Shown here in pieces: positions 1-8,640 of a DNA stretch of 64,000 nt (within the stretch, counting starts at the first letter, position 1; the number at the start of each line of letters is the position of its first letter). The stretch spans positions 16,486-80,485 of the forward strand of contig DAOUJG010000055.1 of assembly GCA_034423015.1 (NCBI GenBank), read 5' to 3'. Source of the DNA: JAGWBJ01 sp034423015 (GTDB taxonomy: Bacteria > Chloroflexota > Dehalococcoidia > Lucifugimonadales > JAGWBF01). The translations under genes and the position numbers were made by a program. The notes under the pieces are model-generated. The model saw only the letters and a program-made list of their open reading frames with translations, searched no databases and was not told where the DNA came from.

Positions 1-224
1 GAGAATAGGCGGCTGTCGAACTTCAGGTGCATGTAGAACAGCACCACCAAGCCGAACTTGGCCACGGATAGGATCAGGAAGATGGGCAGGAACGCCGGCT
101 CCAGCACTTCGATGTACAAGACCGCCACCTCGAGGGCGGTCAGGATGGCGAGCAGGGTCGCTATGCGTATGTAGGTGCCGGGGGTGGGATGCGCCCCGGC
201 GCGGGGGTTTGGACGTTCAGCCAT
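1..224 (-). CDS. ctaF: Cytochrome c oxidase subunit IV (partial, cut by window edge)
   Basis: This is the N-terminal ~74 codons of a small membrane protein; the 3' end lies outside the window. It starts at ATG 224-222 (MAERPNPRAG). After a short Pro/Ala-rich cytoplasmic stretch there are two hydrophobic segments (about residues 20-40 and 46-66), the second followed by FYMHLKFD, which is characteristic of the prokaryotic COX4 family. It lies 59 bp downstream of the subunit III gene, the expected last place in a cta operon. In this family the protein is an accessory subunit of the membrane-bound haem-copper oxidase and has no redox centre. The family call rests on the FYMHL motif, the size and the position. 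Confidence 0.75.
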   Translation of the reverse strand, partial: MAERPNPRAGAHPTPGTYIRIATLLAILTALEVAVLYIEVLEPAFLPIFLILSVAKFGLVVLFYMHLKFDSRLF

Positions 225-283
225 CAGATATCGCTCTCATGATTCACGGTCCCCGGGTCTCTCCGACCAGGAAAGCACGGCGA

Positions 284-919
284 TTAGGTGACTCCCACCC
301 CTATCAGGTAGACCACGGCGAATATAACGATCCAGACGATGTCCACGAAGTGCCAGTACAGGGCAGCCAAGTCCACGCTAAGCGCTTCCCTGTCGGAGAG
401 GACGCGGTCCGCCTTCTTTCCGCCGAACAGGGAGTAGCCGAATATGGATAGGAGCCATATCACGCCAACGGTGACGTGGGCCCCGTGGAACCCGGTCAGC
501 GTGAAGAACGTGGTGCCGAACAAGTTGGTGCGCGGGCTCAGTCCGTGCTGGGAAAACTCGTAGAACTCGAACACCTGAAAGCCGAGGAAGGCGGCACCCA
601 GTATGCAGGTCGACAGTATCCAGATACGGAAGGCCCTCATGTTGCCCCGGTTGATGGCCGAATAGGCCAGCACCATGGACATGCTGCTCATGAGCAGGGC
701 GAAGGTGCTCACCGAGGTCGTCGGGATGTCGAACACGTCCTCGGGGAAGGGGCCCACCAGGCTCTGGCCACGGTAGATCAGGTAGGTGGATATGAGGGCG
801 CCGAAGAAGAGGCAGTCGGAGCCCAGGAACAGCCACATGAGCATCTTGCGATGGTTGAGGCCAGTGGTCGTGTCCTCCACCACCACGTGGTGACCCACCG
901 AAGGCGACTGCTCGTGCAA
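284..919 (-). CDS. ctaE: Cytochrome c oxidase subunit III
   Basis: The 211-residue polytopic protein has the family pattern: an early MLMWLFLGSDCLFFGALIST helix, a central FHGAHVTVGV motif and a C-terminal ALYWHFVDIVWI helix. Subunit III binds to the core of the haem-copper oxidase and supports proton uptake without binding metals. The start is TTG (919-917), preceded by a good ribosome-binding sequence (GGGAGGAG, about 8 nt upstream); no in-frame ATG gives a better N-terminus. It is 25 bp downstream of ctaD and 59 bp upstream of ctaF, so it is cotranscribed with them. The length is at the short end of the family (about 200-300 residues). Confidence 0.93.
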   Translation of the reverse strand: MHEQSPSVGHHVVVEDTTTGLNHRKMLMWLFLGSDCLFFGALISTYLIYRGQSLVGPFPEDVFDIPTTSVSTFALLMSSMSMVLAYSAINRGNMRAFRIWILSTCILGAAFLGFQVFEFYEFSQHGLSPRTNLFGTTFFTLTGFHGAHVTVGVIWLLSIFGYSLFGGKKADRVLSDREALSVDLAALYWHFVDIVWIVIFAVVYLIGVGVT

Positions 920-944
920 TTTAGCCGCTCCTCCCTGTCACGGT

Positions 945-3017
945 TCAGTGTCCTCCCTCGGGTTCCTCGGAGGCGGGCTCGAAGGACCAGGCATAGATGC
1001 CGACTATGCCGATGGCCCCGCCCACGGCGGCCATGGCCCAGGTCAGCGTCTCGTGGAAGAGCATGCCGTACCCGGCTATGGTGAGGCCCATGGCGACGAC
1101 GAAGGGATAGTAGGAGAGTCCCGGCATGTGTATGCCGCCGTGGTCCGGGGCCTCGTGTGCCGCGCGTTCAGCGATTGCGGTACTCCCGGAGGCCAGCACG
1201 GCCTCGAGCTCGGCGATCCGGCGCGCCTGGGCGTCGATGACCGCCTGCTGCTGCAGGCGCTCCTCCCCGGGGCCGTGCCCGCCCTCATGGCCGTTGGAGC
1301 CTCCGGCTACCGGCACAGGGCCATCGTGCTCCCCGCCGTGCCCGTTGGAGCCCCCGGATACCGGCACCGGGCCGCCGTGCTCGCCGTTCCCGTTGGGCCA
1401 TTTCTCCTCCCAGTATGGGTCCCTGCTGTGGACTACGGGGATCTCCGCGAAGTTGTAGTGGGGAGGCGGAGACGATATGGACCACTCCAGCGTCCGGCCG
1501 TCCCAGGGGTCGTTGCCCGCTATCTCGCCCTTCCGGCCCGTGCGGAACACGTTGTGTATGAACACCAGCACCGATATGGCGATGATGAAGGAGCCGGCCG
1601 AGGCCACTCCGTTCCACAGGTCCCAGCCCATGTCCGAGTCGTAGGTGAAAATGCGCCGGGGCATCCCGTCCATTCCCAGGAAGTGCATTGGGAAGAAGGT
1701 GATGTTGAAGCCTATGAACGTGAGCCAGAAGTGCAGCTTTCCAAGGCCCTCGTCCAGTATTCGGCCCGTCATCTTGGGCCACCAGTAGTAGGCGCCCGCG
1801 AACAGGGCGAACATGCTGCCCCCGAAGAGCACGTAGTGGAAATGGGCCACGATGAAGTAGGTGTCCTGCTGCTGAGCATCCGAGGGCGGCGAGGCGTGCA
1901 TCACGCCGCTGAGCCCGCCGATGATGAACATGGCGATGAAGCCCACGGCGAAGAGGAGGGCCGCCGACAGGTGCACGGAGCCCTGCCACAGGGTGGCGAT
2001 CCAGTTGAATATCTTCACTCCCGTGGGTATGGCGATGGCCATGGTGCTCACCGCGAACGCCGCGTTGGCGATGGGCCCCAGCCCCACGGTGAACATGTGG
2101 TGGCTCCAGACCCCCCAACCCAGGAACCCGATTATCACCCCCGACAGGACCACCACCGGGTACCCGAAAAGGGGCTTACGGGCAAAGGTCGGCAGAATTT
2201 CGGAGATGATGCCCATGGCCGGTAGTATCAGGATGTACACCTCGGGATGGCCGAACACCCAGAAGAGGTGCTGCCACAGGACCGGGTCCCCGCCGGCGAG
2301 GGGGACGAAGAAGTTGGTGCCGAAGGTCCTGTCGAACATGAGCTCGATGAGGGCCACGGTGATGACCGGGAAGGCCAGAATAATAAGGAAGGAGGTGATC
2401 AGCGTCATCCAGACGAAGACGGGCATGCGCATAAGGGTCATGCCGGGCGCCCGCATGTTGATGATGGTCACCAGGAAGTTGAATCCGGCCGCCATGGTGG
2501 CCGTGCCCAGCACCAGGAGCCCGACGGTGTAGAAGTCCACGCCGCGGCCGGGGTTGAAGACGTCGTCCGTCAGGTTGGAGTAGGCGAACCAGCCGACGTT
2601 GGGAGAGCCTCCCAGGAACCAGCCGCTGTTGAGAAGGATGCCGCCGCCCAGGAATATCCAGTAGCTGAGGGCGTTGAGGCGGGGAAAGGCCACGTCCCGC
2701 GCCCCTATCATCAACGGGATCATGTAGTTGAAGAAGGCGGCGCTCAGGGGCATTATCGCCAGGAATATCATGCTCAGCCCGTGCATGGTAAAGAGCTGGC
2801 TGTAGACCTCGGGGCTGACGACCTCCAGCTCGCTTCCCGAGAGCTGGATCCGCATTATGAGGGCTTCGACGCCGGCCAGCAGGAAGAAAATGAAGGCCGT
2901 GACGCCGTAGAGTATGCCGATACGCTTGTGGTCGACGGTGGTTATCCAGCTCCACACGCCTTCGTAGCTGGTGGGCCGGCGAAGAGCCTCCGATATGGCG
3001 CCCGTGATGGTTACCAT
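945..3017 (-). CDS. ctaD: Cytochrome c oxidase subunit I with repeat linker and extra C-terminal helices
   Basis: This is the catalytic subunit of the O2-reducing, proton-pumping oxidase. It has the signature FGHPEVYI (CuB His and cross-linked Tyr), WSHHMFTVG (CuB histidines), PTGVKIFNW (K-channel Lys) and AHFHYVL (haem ligands), so it is an A-type enzyme. ATG 3017-3015 follows a perfect GGAGGTGG site. The protein is 690 residues, against about 520-560 for a plain subunit I. The excess is C-terminal: a Gly/His-rich linker with two copies of a 17-residue repeat (GPVPVxGGSNGH core), a short coiled-coil-like stretch (QARRIAELEAVL), then two further hydrophobic helices (LSYYPFVVAMGLTIAGYGML and the next). 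The extra helices may stand in for a small subunit; that is inference. Confidence 0.97.
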   Translation of the reverse strand: MVTITGAISEALRRPTSYEGVWSWITTVDHKRIGILYGVTAFIFFLLAGVEALIMRIQLSGSELEVVSPEVYSQLFTMHGLSMIFLAIMPLSAAFFNYMIPLMIGARDVAFPRLNALSYWIFLGGGILLNSGWFLGGSPNVGWFAYSNLTDDVFNPGRGVDFYTVGLLVLGTATMAAGFNFLVTIINMRAPGMTLMRMPVFVWMTLITSFLIILAFPVITVALIELMFDRTFGTNFFVPLAGGDPVLWQHLFWVFGHPEVYILILPAMGIISEILPTFARKPLFGYPVVVLSGVIIGFLGWGVWSHHMFTVGLGPIANAAFAVSTMAIAIPTGVKIFNWIATLWQGSVHLSAALLFAVGFIAMFIIGGLSGVMHASPPSDAQQQDTYFIVAHFHYVLFGGSMFALFAGAYYWWPKMTGRILDEGLGKLHFWLTFIGFNITFFPMHFLGMDGMPRRIFTYDSDMGWDLWNGVASAGSFIIAISVLVFIHNVFRTGRKGEIAGNDPWDGRTLEWSISSPPPHYNFAEIPVVHSRDPYWEEKWPNGNGEHGGPVPVSGGSNGHGGEHDGPVPVAGGSNGHEGGHGPGEERLQQQAVIDAQARRIAELEAVLASGSTAIAERAAHEAPDHGGIHMPGLSYYPFVVAMGLTIAGYGMLFHETLTWAMAAVGGAIGIVGIYAWSFEPASEEPEGGH
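1291..1392. repeat. 51-bp tandem repeat (two copies) inside ctaD
   Basis: Two adjacent 51-bp units, starting at 1291 and 1342 with ccgttggagc, differ at only a few positions and keep the reading frame. They encode two copies of a Gly/Ser/Asn/His-rich 17-residue unit in the linker before the C-terminal helices of oxidase subunit I. The unit length is a multiple of three, so copy-number changes would only alter linker length. Confidence 0.8.
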
Positions 3018-3087
3018 CGACCACCTCCGCGGTAACCGCCCGTGGATTTGCCTTTCATTATAACCGAGTATGGGAGCATACGCTTCA

Positions 3088-4197
3088 TCATTCCAGGCTC
3101 AGCAGGTAGGAGGCCAGCTTCTCCACTTCATCCCGGCTGAGCTCGGACTCAGGGTCCGTATAGACGGTGGCCAGCTCGGACATCCGGTTGCCCGGCTTGA
3201 TGCTCTCGGGGTCTTCCAGCCAGCTGATCAGGTTCTCCCGGTTCAGGTCCATGTAGCCCGCAACGAAGGTGGCCCGGGTCCCGAATTTGTTCAGGTTGGG
3301 CGCGGGGAACCTGGGCTCGCCCCGCAGGAAGGCCTCGGACAGCCCCTCTCTGATCTCCACCGGGGTTGGGCCCTCCACCCAGTGGCAGAGGAGACACCCG
3401 CGGGCGGCGAAGATGGTGGCCCCCTCGGCCGCGTCTCCGCTGGGCGGGACATGGGGCTGGCGGTACGCCGCCACCCAGTCCTCGAAGGTGTTCTCGGTGC
3501 TGTCATGCACCACCACGCGGAACCTCATGTGGGCGTGGGCCACGCCGCAGAACTCGGCGCACTGGCCGTACAGGACGATAGGGAAGGAGTCTATATCATC
3601 CTTCGCCGCGGTAAACTGCATGACGTTCAGGTTGTTGGGCACTACGTCCTGTTTGCCCGCAAGCTTGGGTATCCAGAAGCTGTGAATGACGTCCTCGGAC
3701 CGGAGGTTCACCCGGATCTGCCTGTCGACGGGCAGGTGCATCTCGTTGGCCGTCACGACGTTCAGCTCCGGGTACTCGAACTCCCACCACCATTGGTGGC
3801 CGGTCACGTTGACCGTAAGGGCGTCCGGCCCCGCTTCGGACGAGATGTCGAAGATGTAGATGATGGTGGGCACCGCGATGACCGCAAGCACCACGGCGGG
3901 GGCGATGGTCCAGCCTATCTCCAGCCGGGTGTTGCCGTGGGTCTGGGGGGGTATGCCCTCCTCGGCGGGCCTGCGCCGGTACCGTATCACGGTATAGAGG
4001 AGGATCCCCTCGACCACTACGAATACGAACACCGCCGCCCAGAAGATTATGTAGAACAGGGTCCTCTGCTTGTCGGCCACCGGCCCCGCTACGTCGAAGG
4101 TCGACTGCGGATGGTCCGGGGTACATCCGAAGAACAGCAGGAGGCCAAGGGCGGAGAGGGCTATCAGCACCAGTCTGAAGGCCGGGCCCCTGGGCAT
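3088..4197 (-). CDS. ctaC: Cytochrome c oxidase subunit II with C-terminal cytochrome c domain (lipoprotein)
   Basis: The CuA electron-entry subunit. From ATG 4197-4195 (AGAGGGGG upstream) the protein has a lipoprotein-type signal (LFFGC, lipidation Cys about residue 25), two transmembrane helices, then a cupredoxin domain with GHQWWWEFEYPE and the CuA motif YGQCAEFCGVAHAHM (two Cys, Glu, His, Met). It continues into a cytochrome c domain with one CLLCH haem site and a likely distal Met near GNRMSEL. Length is about 369 residues. An in-frame ATG at 4269 would add 24 charged residues before the signal and is less likely. The fused domain should accept electrons directly from a donor. The gene lies between ctaB and ctaD in the respiratory operon. 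Confidence 0.95.
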   Translation of the reverse strand: MPRGPAFRLVLIALSALGLLLFFGCTPDHPQSTFDVAGPVADKQRTLFYIIFWAAVFVFVVVEGILLYTVIRYRRRPAEEGIPPQTHGNTRLEIGWTIAPAVVLAVIAVPTIIYIFDISSEAGPDALTVNVTGHQWWWEFEYPELNVVTANEMHLPVDRQIRVNLRSEDVIHSFWIPKLAGKQDVVPNNLNVMQFTAAKDDIDSFPIVLYGQCAEFCGVAHAHMRFRVVVHDSTENTFEDWVAAYRQPHVPPSGDAAEGATIFAARGCLLCHWVEGPTPVEIREGLSEAFLRGEPRFPAPNLNKFGTRATFVAGYMDLNRENLISWLEDPESIKPGNRMSELATVYTDPESELSRDEVEKLASYLLSLE

Positions 4198-4341
4198 TAC
4201 GCGCGCCCCCTCTCGGAAATGTCTGTCAATGGTCGATGGGTCATGCTCGAAGCGCCCCGCGAATCGCACCGGCGAGTTTAGCAGAGGCCAACCTAGTATT
4301 CAAGGGGCACAGGCGTCTTCCGCTGTTCACGCCGGGCAACG

Positions 4342-5292
4342 TCATATCCTCACCACGCTATCGACCATTACCGCTGCGAAGAGCAGCGCCACGTAGGCCA
4401 ACGAGTACAGGTAGAGCGCCTTCGCCCCCTGGACCTGCGGCCTCTCCGGGTTTACCTGGTCGCTGGCCCTGAGATGCCACGCAAGCAGCAGGAACGCCAC
4501 GCCCAGGAGGAGGGCGGACCCGATGTAGACCATCCCCACGGCCTGGGTCGTGAAGAACAGGATGGAGATGGTTACGACGGTCACCGTGTACAGGATGATG
4601 TTGCGGCGCGTGGACTCCAGTCCCGCCACCACCGGGAGCATGGGAATGCCGGCGCGGGCGTAGTCCTGCCGGATCAGCAGAGCCAGGGCCCAGAAGTGGG
4701 GCGGCGTCCAGAAGAAGACCAACGCGAACAGGTACAGCGCCGGAAGCTCCAGCCCGCCCGTGACGGCCGCCCAGCCCGCCATCGGCGGCACGGCCCCTGC
4801 GGCCCCGCCGATGACTATGTTCTGCGCCGTCGTCCGTTTCAGCCAGGACGTGTAGACGAAAACGTAGAAGAGGGTGCCACTGAGGGTCAGCGAAGCCGTC
4901 AGAAGATTGACCCACGTCGCCAGCAGGCCGAAGGCGAAGATGTTCAGGACCACGCCGAAGGTGAGGGCCGCCCCGGGGGACACCCGGCGGGACGGGAGGA
5001 CCCGCCGCCGGGTCCGCACCATGAGCCCGTCGATATCCCGGTCCAGGTAGTGGTTGATGGCGCTGGCCCCTCCCGCGGCCGCGGCGCCGCCCACCAGGAG
5101 CAGCAGCGTCGCCACGACCGGCGGCGAGCCCTCGGCCGCCAGGAACACCCCTCCCAGGGCCGTGATCAGCAGCAGCAGGACTATCGGCGGCTTGGTCAGA
5201 GAAAGGTAGTCCGTAGCCTGGGACAGGATGGGGGTCCTGCCCAACGCGGTGGATGCCGGGGCCGCCTGGCCTGGTTCAAGCAACAGCCGCAC
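4342..5292 (-). CDS. ctaB: Protoheme IX farnesyltransferase (haem O synthase)
   Basis: A UbiA-family membrane prenyltransferase that adds a farnesyl group to haem B, the first step to haem A for the adjacent oxidase. The two Asp-rich regions are present: NHYLDRDIDGLMVRT and the second conserved block YTSWLKRTTAQNIVIGGAAGA, with about nine hydrophobic helices. The start is placed at GTG 5292-5290 (VRLLLEPGQ), giving about 316 residues, normal for the family, and overlapping the end of ctaA by 17 nt. A longer reading frame from 5451 would run inside ctaA and has no homologous look. The ribosome-binding site is weak, as expected for translational coupling to ctaA. Confidence 0.93.
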   Translation of the reverse strand: MRLLLEPGQAAPASTALGRTPILSQATDYLSLTKPPIVLLLLITALGGVFLAAEGSPPVVATLLLLVGGAAAAGGASAINHYLDRDIDGLMVRTRRRVLPSRRVSPGAALTFGVVLNIFAFGLLATWVNLLTASLTLSGTLFYVFVYTSWLKRTTAQNIVIGGAAGAVPPMAGWAAVTGGLELPALYLFALVFFWTPPHFWALALLIRQDYARAGIPMLPVVAGLESTRRNIILYTVTVVTISILFFTTQAVGMVYIGSALLLGVAFLLLAWHLRASDQVNPERPQVQGAKALYLYSLAYVALLFAAVMVDSVVRI

Positions 5293-6199
5293 CTCGGAGC
5301 CGCGGCTCTCTGGGAGCCCACAACATGACCACCACGGCCGACAGTCCCAGCCAGACGAGACTGGCGACGGCCAGGTGGGCCAGCCTTGCGGCCAGATCGA
5401 AGCTGGAGAACATGATGGCCGCGCCCACGAATATCTGTATACCGAAGGCAACCGCCACGGCCAGGGAGAGCCCTCCCAGCCATCCGTCGCGCTGGCGCCT
5501 TCTCCACGCCGACACCAGTGTGAACGCCATCAGAACCGCGGCAACCAGGCCCGCCACCCTATGGACCATGTGCATCGCCGCGTGATGGCTGCCGGGCAGG
5601 ATCCCGCCGTCGCACAGGGGCCACGCGGTGCCGCAGGCCGGCGTCGAGCCCGACACGGTCACGTACGAGCCCGTGAGCAGCACCGCGTACGCCATGAGCA
5701 GGGCGGCCGCGGCCAGCAACGACAGCCGGCGTTCCGGCGGTCCCGCGATGGCCCCAACACGGCCCATGGCCGCCAGACTCAGGACCACCAGCACGGCGAG
5801 GAGGGCCTCGGCGGTGGCTAGGTGCGCCATGACCATCTCACCGGAAAGCTCCCTCAGTACGGTGAAGCCGCCCAGGAGCACCTGCACCAACAGCAGCAGG
5901 ACCGCTATACCGGCGGGGGCCATCAGCCACGGGTCCCTGCGGTACGAGCGCCATATCCCGAACGCGGTGACCACCACCAGCACGCCCACGACGGACGCCA
6001 TGAGACGGTGTGAGTACTCTATGAGGGTGTCCGTGTTCATGGGTGGGATGATCTGGCCGTGGCAGAGGGGCCAGTCGGGACAGCCCAGGCCCGACTCCGT
6101 CAGCCGGACCACACCTCCCAGCACCACCAAGCCCAATACGGAGAACAGGGTTACGATTGATAGGACCTGTAACGGCCGGCCGACGTCCCGTTCCGTCAC
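5276..6199 (-). CDS. ctaA: Haem A synthase
   Basis: A membrane monooxygenase that oxidises haem O to haem A for the cytochrome oxidase encoded downstream. The 307-residue protein has eight predicted helices in two homologous halves. It carries paired-cysteine loops in both halves (GLGCPDWPLC and PACGTAWPLC), the haem-ligand and Glu region IEYSHRL, and second-half histidines in MHMVHRV. The start is GTG 6199-6197 with AGGTG just upstream. It is the first gene of the run ctaA-B-C-D-E-F; a TTGACA promoter candidate lies about 220 nt upstream. Confidence 0.95.
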   Translation of the reverse strand: MTERDVGRPLQVLSIVTLFSVLGLVVLGGVVRLTESGLGCPDWPLCHGQIIPPMNTDTLIEYSHRLMASVVGVLVVVTAFGIWRSYRRDPWLMAPAGIAVLLLLVQVLLGGFTVLRELSGEMVMAHLATAEALLAVLVVLSLAAMGRVGAIAGPPERRLSLLAAAALLMAYAVLLTGSYVTVSGSTPACGTAWPLCDGGILPGSHHAAMHMVHRVAGLVAAVLMAFTLVSAWRRRQRDGWLGGLSLAVAVAFGIQIFVGAAIMFSSFDLAARLAHLAVASLVWLGLSAVVVMLWAPREPRLRGAAVA

Positions 6200-6280
6200 T
6201 GCACCTCAAGGAAGTCCCCATGGAGGAAGACCGCCTGTTCCACCCTCGTCACTCCGCCAACCCGGCTCTGGATGCCCGGC

Positions 6281-6300
6281 GGCCCCCCGGTGCGGGGGCC
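6281..6300 (-). other. Strong hairpin in the long ctaA leader
   Basis: A 7-bp perfect GC stem (GGCCCCC with GGGGGCC, 6-nt loop) lies in the ~220-nt leader between the predicted promoter and the ctaA GTG. There is no T-tract after it, so it is not a typical intrinsic terminator. It may be an mRNA stability or control element; no known riboswitch consensus was recognised. Confidence 0.4.
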
Positions 6301-6429
6301 TCGCCACGCGCGAGAATTGCCGGCACCCTACCGGGGCCACGCCCGGCGGAACCGTTGACCGTCCGGACTCTTCTCTCGCCCACGCGGACGAAGGCGGAGT
6401 TTGTGTAAAATTTCACTAGGTACGCTTGC

Positions 6430-6458
6430 AAGCTACCATAGCAGGAAGGAATTGTCAA
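6430..6458 (-). promoter_or_regulatory. Candidate promoter for the cta operon
   Basis: On the minus strand a perfect TTGACA (6458-6453) is followed after exactly 17 bp by TAGCTT (6435-6430), a weak -10. It sits in the only sizeable gap upstream of ctaA and downstream of the GNAT gene. The predicted start near 6423 leaves a ~220-nt untranslated leader. Confidence 0.5.
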
Positions 6459-6470
6459 TCAGCACCATAG

Positions 6471-7040
6471 CTAGTCCCTGGTCGCGCAAGCCGCCCCGTC
6501 CCTGATGGCCAGCTTCTCATCCCTGACCCGGACCCAGTGGTCCTTATTGATCTCCATGAGGATGAAATCGAGGCCGTTGCGGCGGACGCGGCGAAGGGGG
6601 CTGAACCCGCAGTTGGAGAAGGCGCGCTGGGCCCTCTGGTTCCATTCCAGCGTGTGCAGGTAGAGCCGGTCTATGCCGCCGCCCGAGAACAGGTAGTCCA
6701 GCAGCGTGACCACCGCGTCGTAGCCGTACCTTCGCCCCCAGTACTCCCGGTCGCCGATGACGATGCCGATCTCGGCCTGGCGGTTCACCGAGTCCAGATC
6801 GTAGAACATGCAGGTGCCGATGTACCTGCCCTCTCTTGTGTCGATTCCGAAGCGTCCCGAGGCGGGGGTCGGATAACGGAGCTGGTCACGAAAGAGCCGC
6901 AGGAACTCCTGGAAGGTCATCTTCAGGGGGAAGGCCGCATCCAGCCTGGCTATCTCCTTGTCGGTCCTCCACAGGTAGTCGAGCCAGGCGTCCTCCAGCC
7001 CCTTCTCCCTCAGGACCACCTTGCCGCCGGTGAGCCGCAA
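6471..7040 (-). CDS. GNAT-family N-acetyltransferase (RimJ/RimL-like)
   Basis: A 189-residue protein of the acetyltransferase 3 type. The beta4/acetyl-CoA region reads AEIGIVIGDREYWGRRYGYDAV, in which the acetyl-CoA-binding G-x-x-G/A type loop is seen as WGRRYGYDA, and the later LHTLEWNQRAQRAFSNCGF motif (Asn and Arg before the final helix) is typical. The substrate cannot be told from sequence. The start is TTG 7040-7038 and the ribosome-binding site is weak. It lies 33 bp downstream of the Nudix gene on the same strand, so the two may be cotranscribed. Confidence 0.85.
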   Translation of the reverse strand: MRLTGGKVVLREKGLEDAWLDYLWRTDKEIARLDAAFPLKMTFQEFLRLFRDQLRYPTPASGRFGIDTREGRYIGTCMFYDLDSVNRQAEIGIVIGDREYWGRRYGYDAVVTLLDYLFSGGGIDRLYLHTLEWNQRAQRAFSNCGFSPLRRVRRNGLDFILMEINKDHWVRVRDEKLAIRDGAACATRD

Positions 7041-7073
7041 ATCAGAGTCCAGTCGCGACGAGGAGCCCGCCGG

Positions 7074-7532
7074 TCACGGGGACACCCTGCTCTTTATTAT
7101 GTCCAGCGCCACGCCCAGCACCTTGGCCTCGTTGGGGTAGACAAGGCTCTTCAGGGCCTCCTCCGAGGGCACCCAGCGGACTTCGTCGAACTCGGGGTCA
7201 TGCTGGTCGGTGCACCCGCCTCTGTGGGCCATGAGGTAGAAGTAAACGGTCTTGTTGAAGTGGCGCCGGTTGTCGGGGCTGACGAACCAGTAGTTGATGT
7301 TGCCGATGGGGGCCTCGATCTCCACCTCGAGGCCGGTCTCCTCGCGGACCTCCCGCAGGGCCGTCTGCTCCAGGGTCTCCCCTTCGTCCGGAGTGCCCTT
7401 GGGGAGGCTCCACCTGAGGGGCTCGCGCCGCCCGCACACCACGGTGTCTATGCGGCCATCCACCAGCCTGTACACGACGCCTCCGGCTGAGACCAGCTTC
7501 TCCACTTTGCGGGCCGGCCCGCGTCTCTTCAA
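7074..7532 (-). CDS. Nudix hydrolase
   Basis: The 152-residue protein contains a complete Nudix box, GTPDEGETLEQTALREVREE followed by TGLEV, which binds Mg2+ and cleaves nucleoside diphosphate linked substrates. The N-terminal SAGGVVYR strand and the PKG before the box resemble dinucleoside polyphosphate hydrolases, but substrate specificity is not decided by this. The start is TTG 7532-7530 with GGAGGG almost adjacent to it; the short spacing makes a slightly later start possible. It is the first gene of a likely Nudix-GNAT pair. Confidence 0.9.
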   Translation of the reverse strand: MKRRGPARKVEKLVSAGGVVYRLVDGRIDTVVCGRREPLRWSLPKGTPDEGETLEQTALREVREETGLEVEIEAPIGNINYWFVSPDNRRHFNKTVYFYLMAHRGGCTDQHDPEFDEVRWVPSEEALKSLVYPNEAKVLGVALDIIKSRVSP

Positions 7533-7686
7533 CCCTCCGCACCGCCCTTCGACGTTACGTCATGCGGCCCCCGGGGACCGTCGGACCGTCTCCGGGGACC
7601 GTGTACAGGTGCAATTCTAAGACCTTGGCTACGGCCCGTCAAGATTGCGGGGGCGCCGGCCCCCGCTCCTGGGCCTCGCATCTCTC

Positions 7687-7715
7687 TTGACACGAGACGT
7701 ATGATTCTAGTGACT
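7687..7715 (+). promoter_or_regulatory. Candidate promoter region upstream of the alpha/beta hydrolase
   Basis: The stretch contains TTGACA (7687-7692) and a good -10-like TATGAT (7700-7705), but they are only 7 bp apart and cannot serve the same promoter. TATGAT may act with an unrecognised -35, as an extended -10 element. It is 30 bp before the GTG start. Confidence 0.3.
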
Positions 7716-7735
7716 ACAAGCGGGGAGCGCTGCCT

Positions 7736-8635
7736 GTGAATTCCCAAGAGGCCGGTCTATCCCTTTTCGATGCCGCGAGGGCCATGGGCGTACGCTTCAC
7801 CATGGAGCGGCAGCCCGAGGACCGGCACGTCCTGGCCAACGGCCTGCGGTTTCACTACCTCGACTGGGGCAACGAGGGGGCCGACACCATCCTCTTCCTC
7901 CACGGGGCCCTGCAGCAGGGCCATAGCTGGGACTTCGTGTCCCTCTCCCTATGCGGCGACTACCACGTGCTGGCCCTGGACGCCCGGGGCCACGGCGACA
8001 CGGAATGGGCCCCCGACGGCGACTACTCGCTGGATGCGCATCAGCGGGACCTGGACGCCCTGGTTGACGCCCTGGGCCTGCGCCGCTTCATACTGGTGGG
8101 CCATTCCATGGGAGGACGCAACGCCTACGTGTTCGCGTCGCGCAGACCGGACACCATCAAGGCGCTGGCCGTGGTGGACACGGGCCCGGAGATGGGACGG
8201 GCGGGCGAGTCCAGGATCCGGACCTTTCGCGAGCTGCCCGACGAGCTGGACTCCTACGAGGAGTTTGCAGACCGGGTCCAGTCGTACACCGGCAGGCCTC
8301 GAGAGCAGGTGCTGGGGGCCCTCAAATACAGCATCAGGCAGAGGGACGACGGGAAGTGGACCTGGAAGTATGACAAGGCGCTCAGGGCTCCGGGATTTCG
8401 CCCACCGAGCTGGAGCAGCGACCGCCTGTGGGAGTGCGTCGGCCGGGTCCGCTGCCCGACCCTGCTGGTACGGGGCGGAGACAGCGACTTCTTCCGTCCC
8501 GAGGTGATGGACAGGATGTTGCAGATGGTCCCAGGGAGCACCGGGGCCGTGGTGCCCGGGGCCGGGCACCTGGTCGCGGGGGACAAGCCGGCCGAGTTCG
8601 TCGTGGCCCTACGTACGCTTCTGGACCGGGTCTGA
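7736..8635 (+). CDS. Alpha/beta hydrolase
   Basis: A 299-residue alpha/beta-hydrolase-fold protein. The oxyanion region FLHGALQQGHSW, the nucleophile elbow GHSMGG (Ser), the acid in LLVRGGDSD and the catalytic His in PGAGHLV are all in the expected order, so it should be an active serine hydrolase. The substrate (ester, lactone or other) cannot be assigned. The start is GTG 7736 with GGGGAG upstream; ATG codons at about residues 18 and 24 are alternatives because the conserved fold begins near residue 30. It faces the dtxR-type gene tail-to-tail with 5 bp between stops. Confidence 0.9.
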   Translation: MNSQEAGLSLFDAARAMGVRFTMERQPEDRHVLANGLRFHYLDWGNEGADTILFLHGALQQGHSWDFVSLSLCGDYHVLALDARGHGDTEWAPDGDYSLDAHQRDLDALVDALGLRRFILVGHSMGGRNAYVFASRRPDTIKALAVVDTGPEMGRAGESRIRTFRELPDELDSYEEFADRVQSYTGRPREQVLGALKYSIRQRDDGKWTWKYDKALRAPGFRPPSWSSDRLWECVGRVRCPTLLVRGGDSDFFRPEVMDRMLQMVPGSTGAVVPGAGHLVAGDKPAEFVVALRTLLDRV

Positions 8636-8640
8636 CCCGC

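Noticed and set aside
6231..6247. T-box-like string (AGGGTGGAAC, minus strand) in the ctaA leader
   Set aside because: The match to the T-box core is partial, no specifier stem or terminator/antiterminator pair was found, and ctaA is not a usual T-box target.
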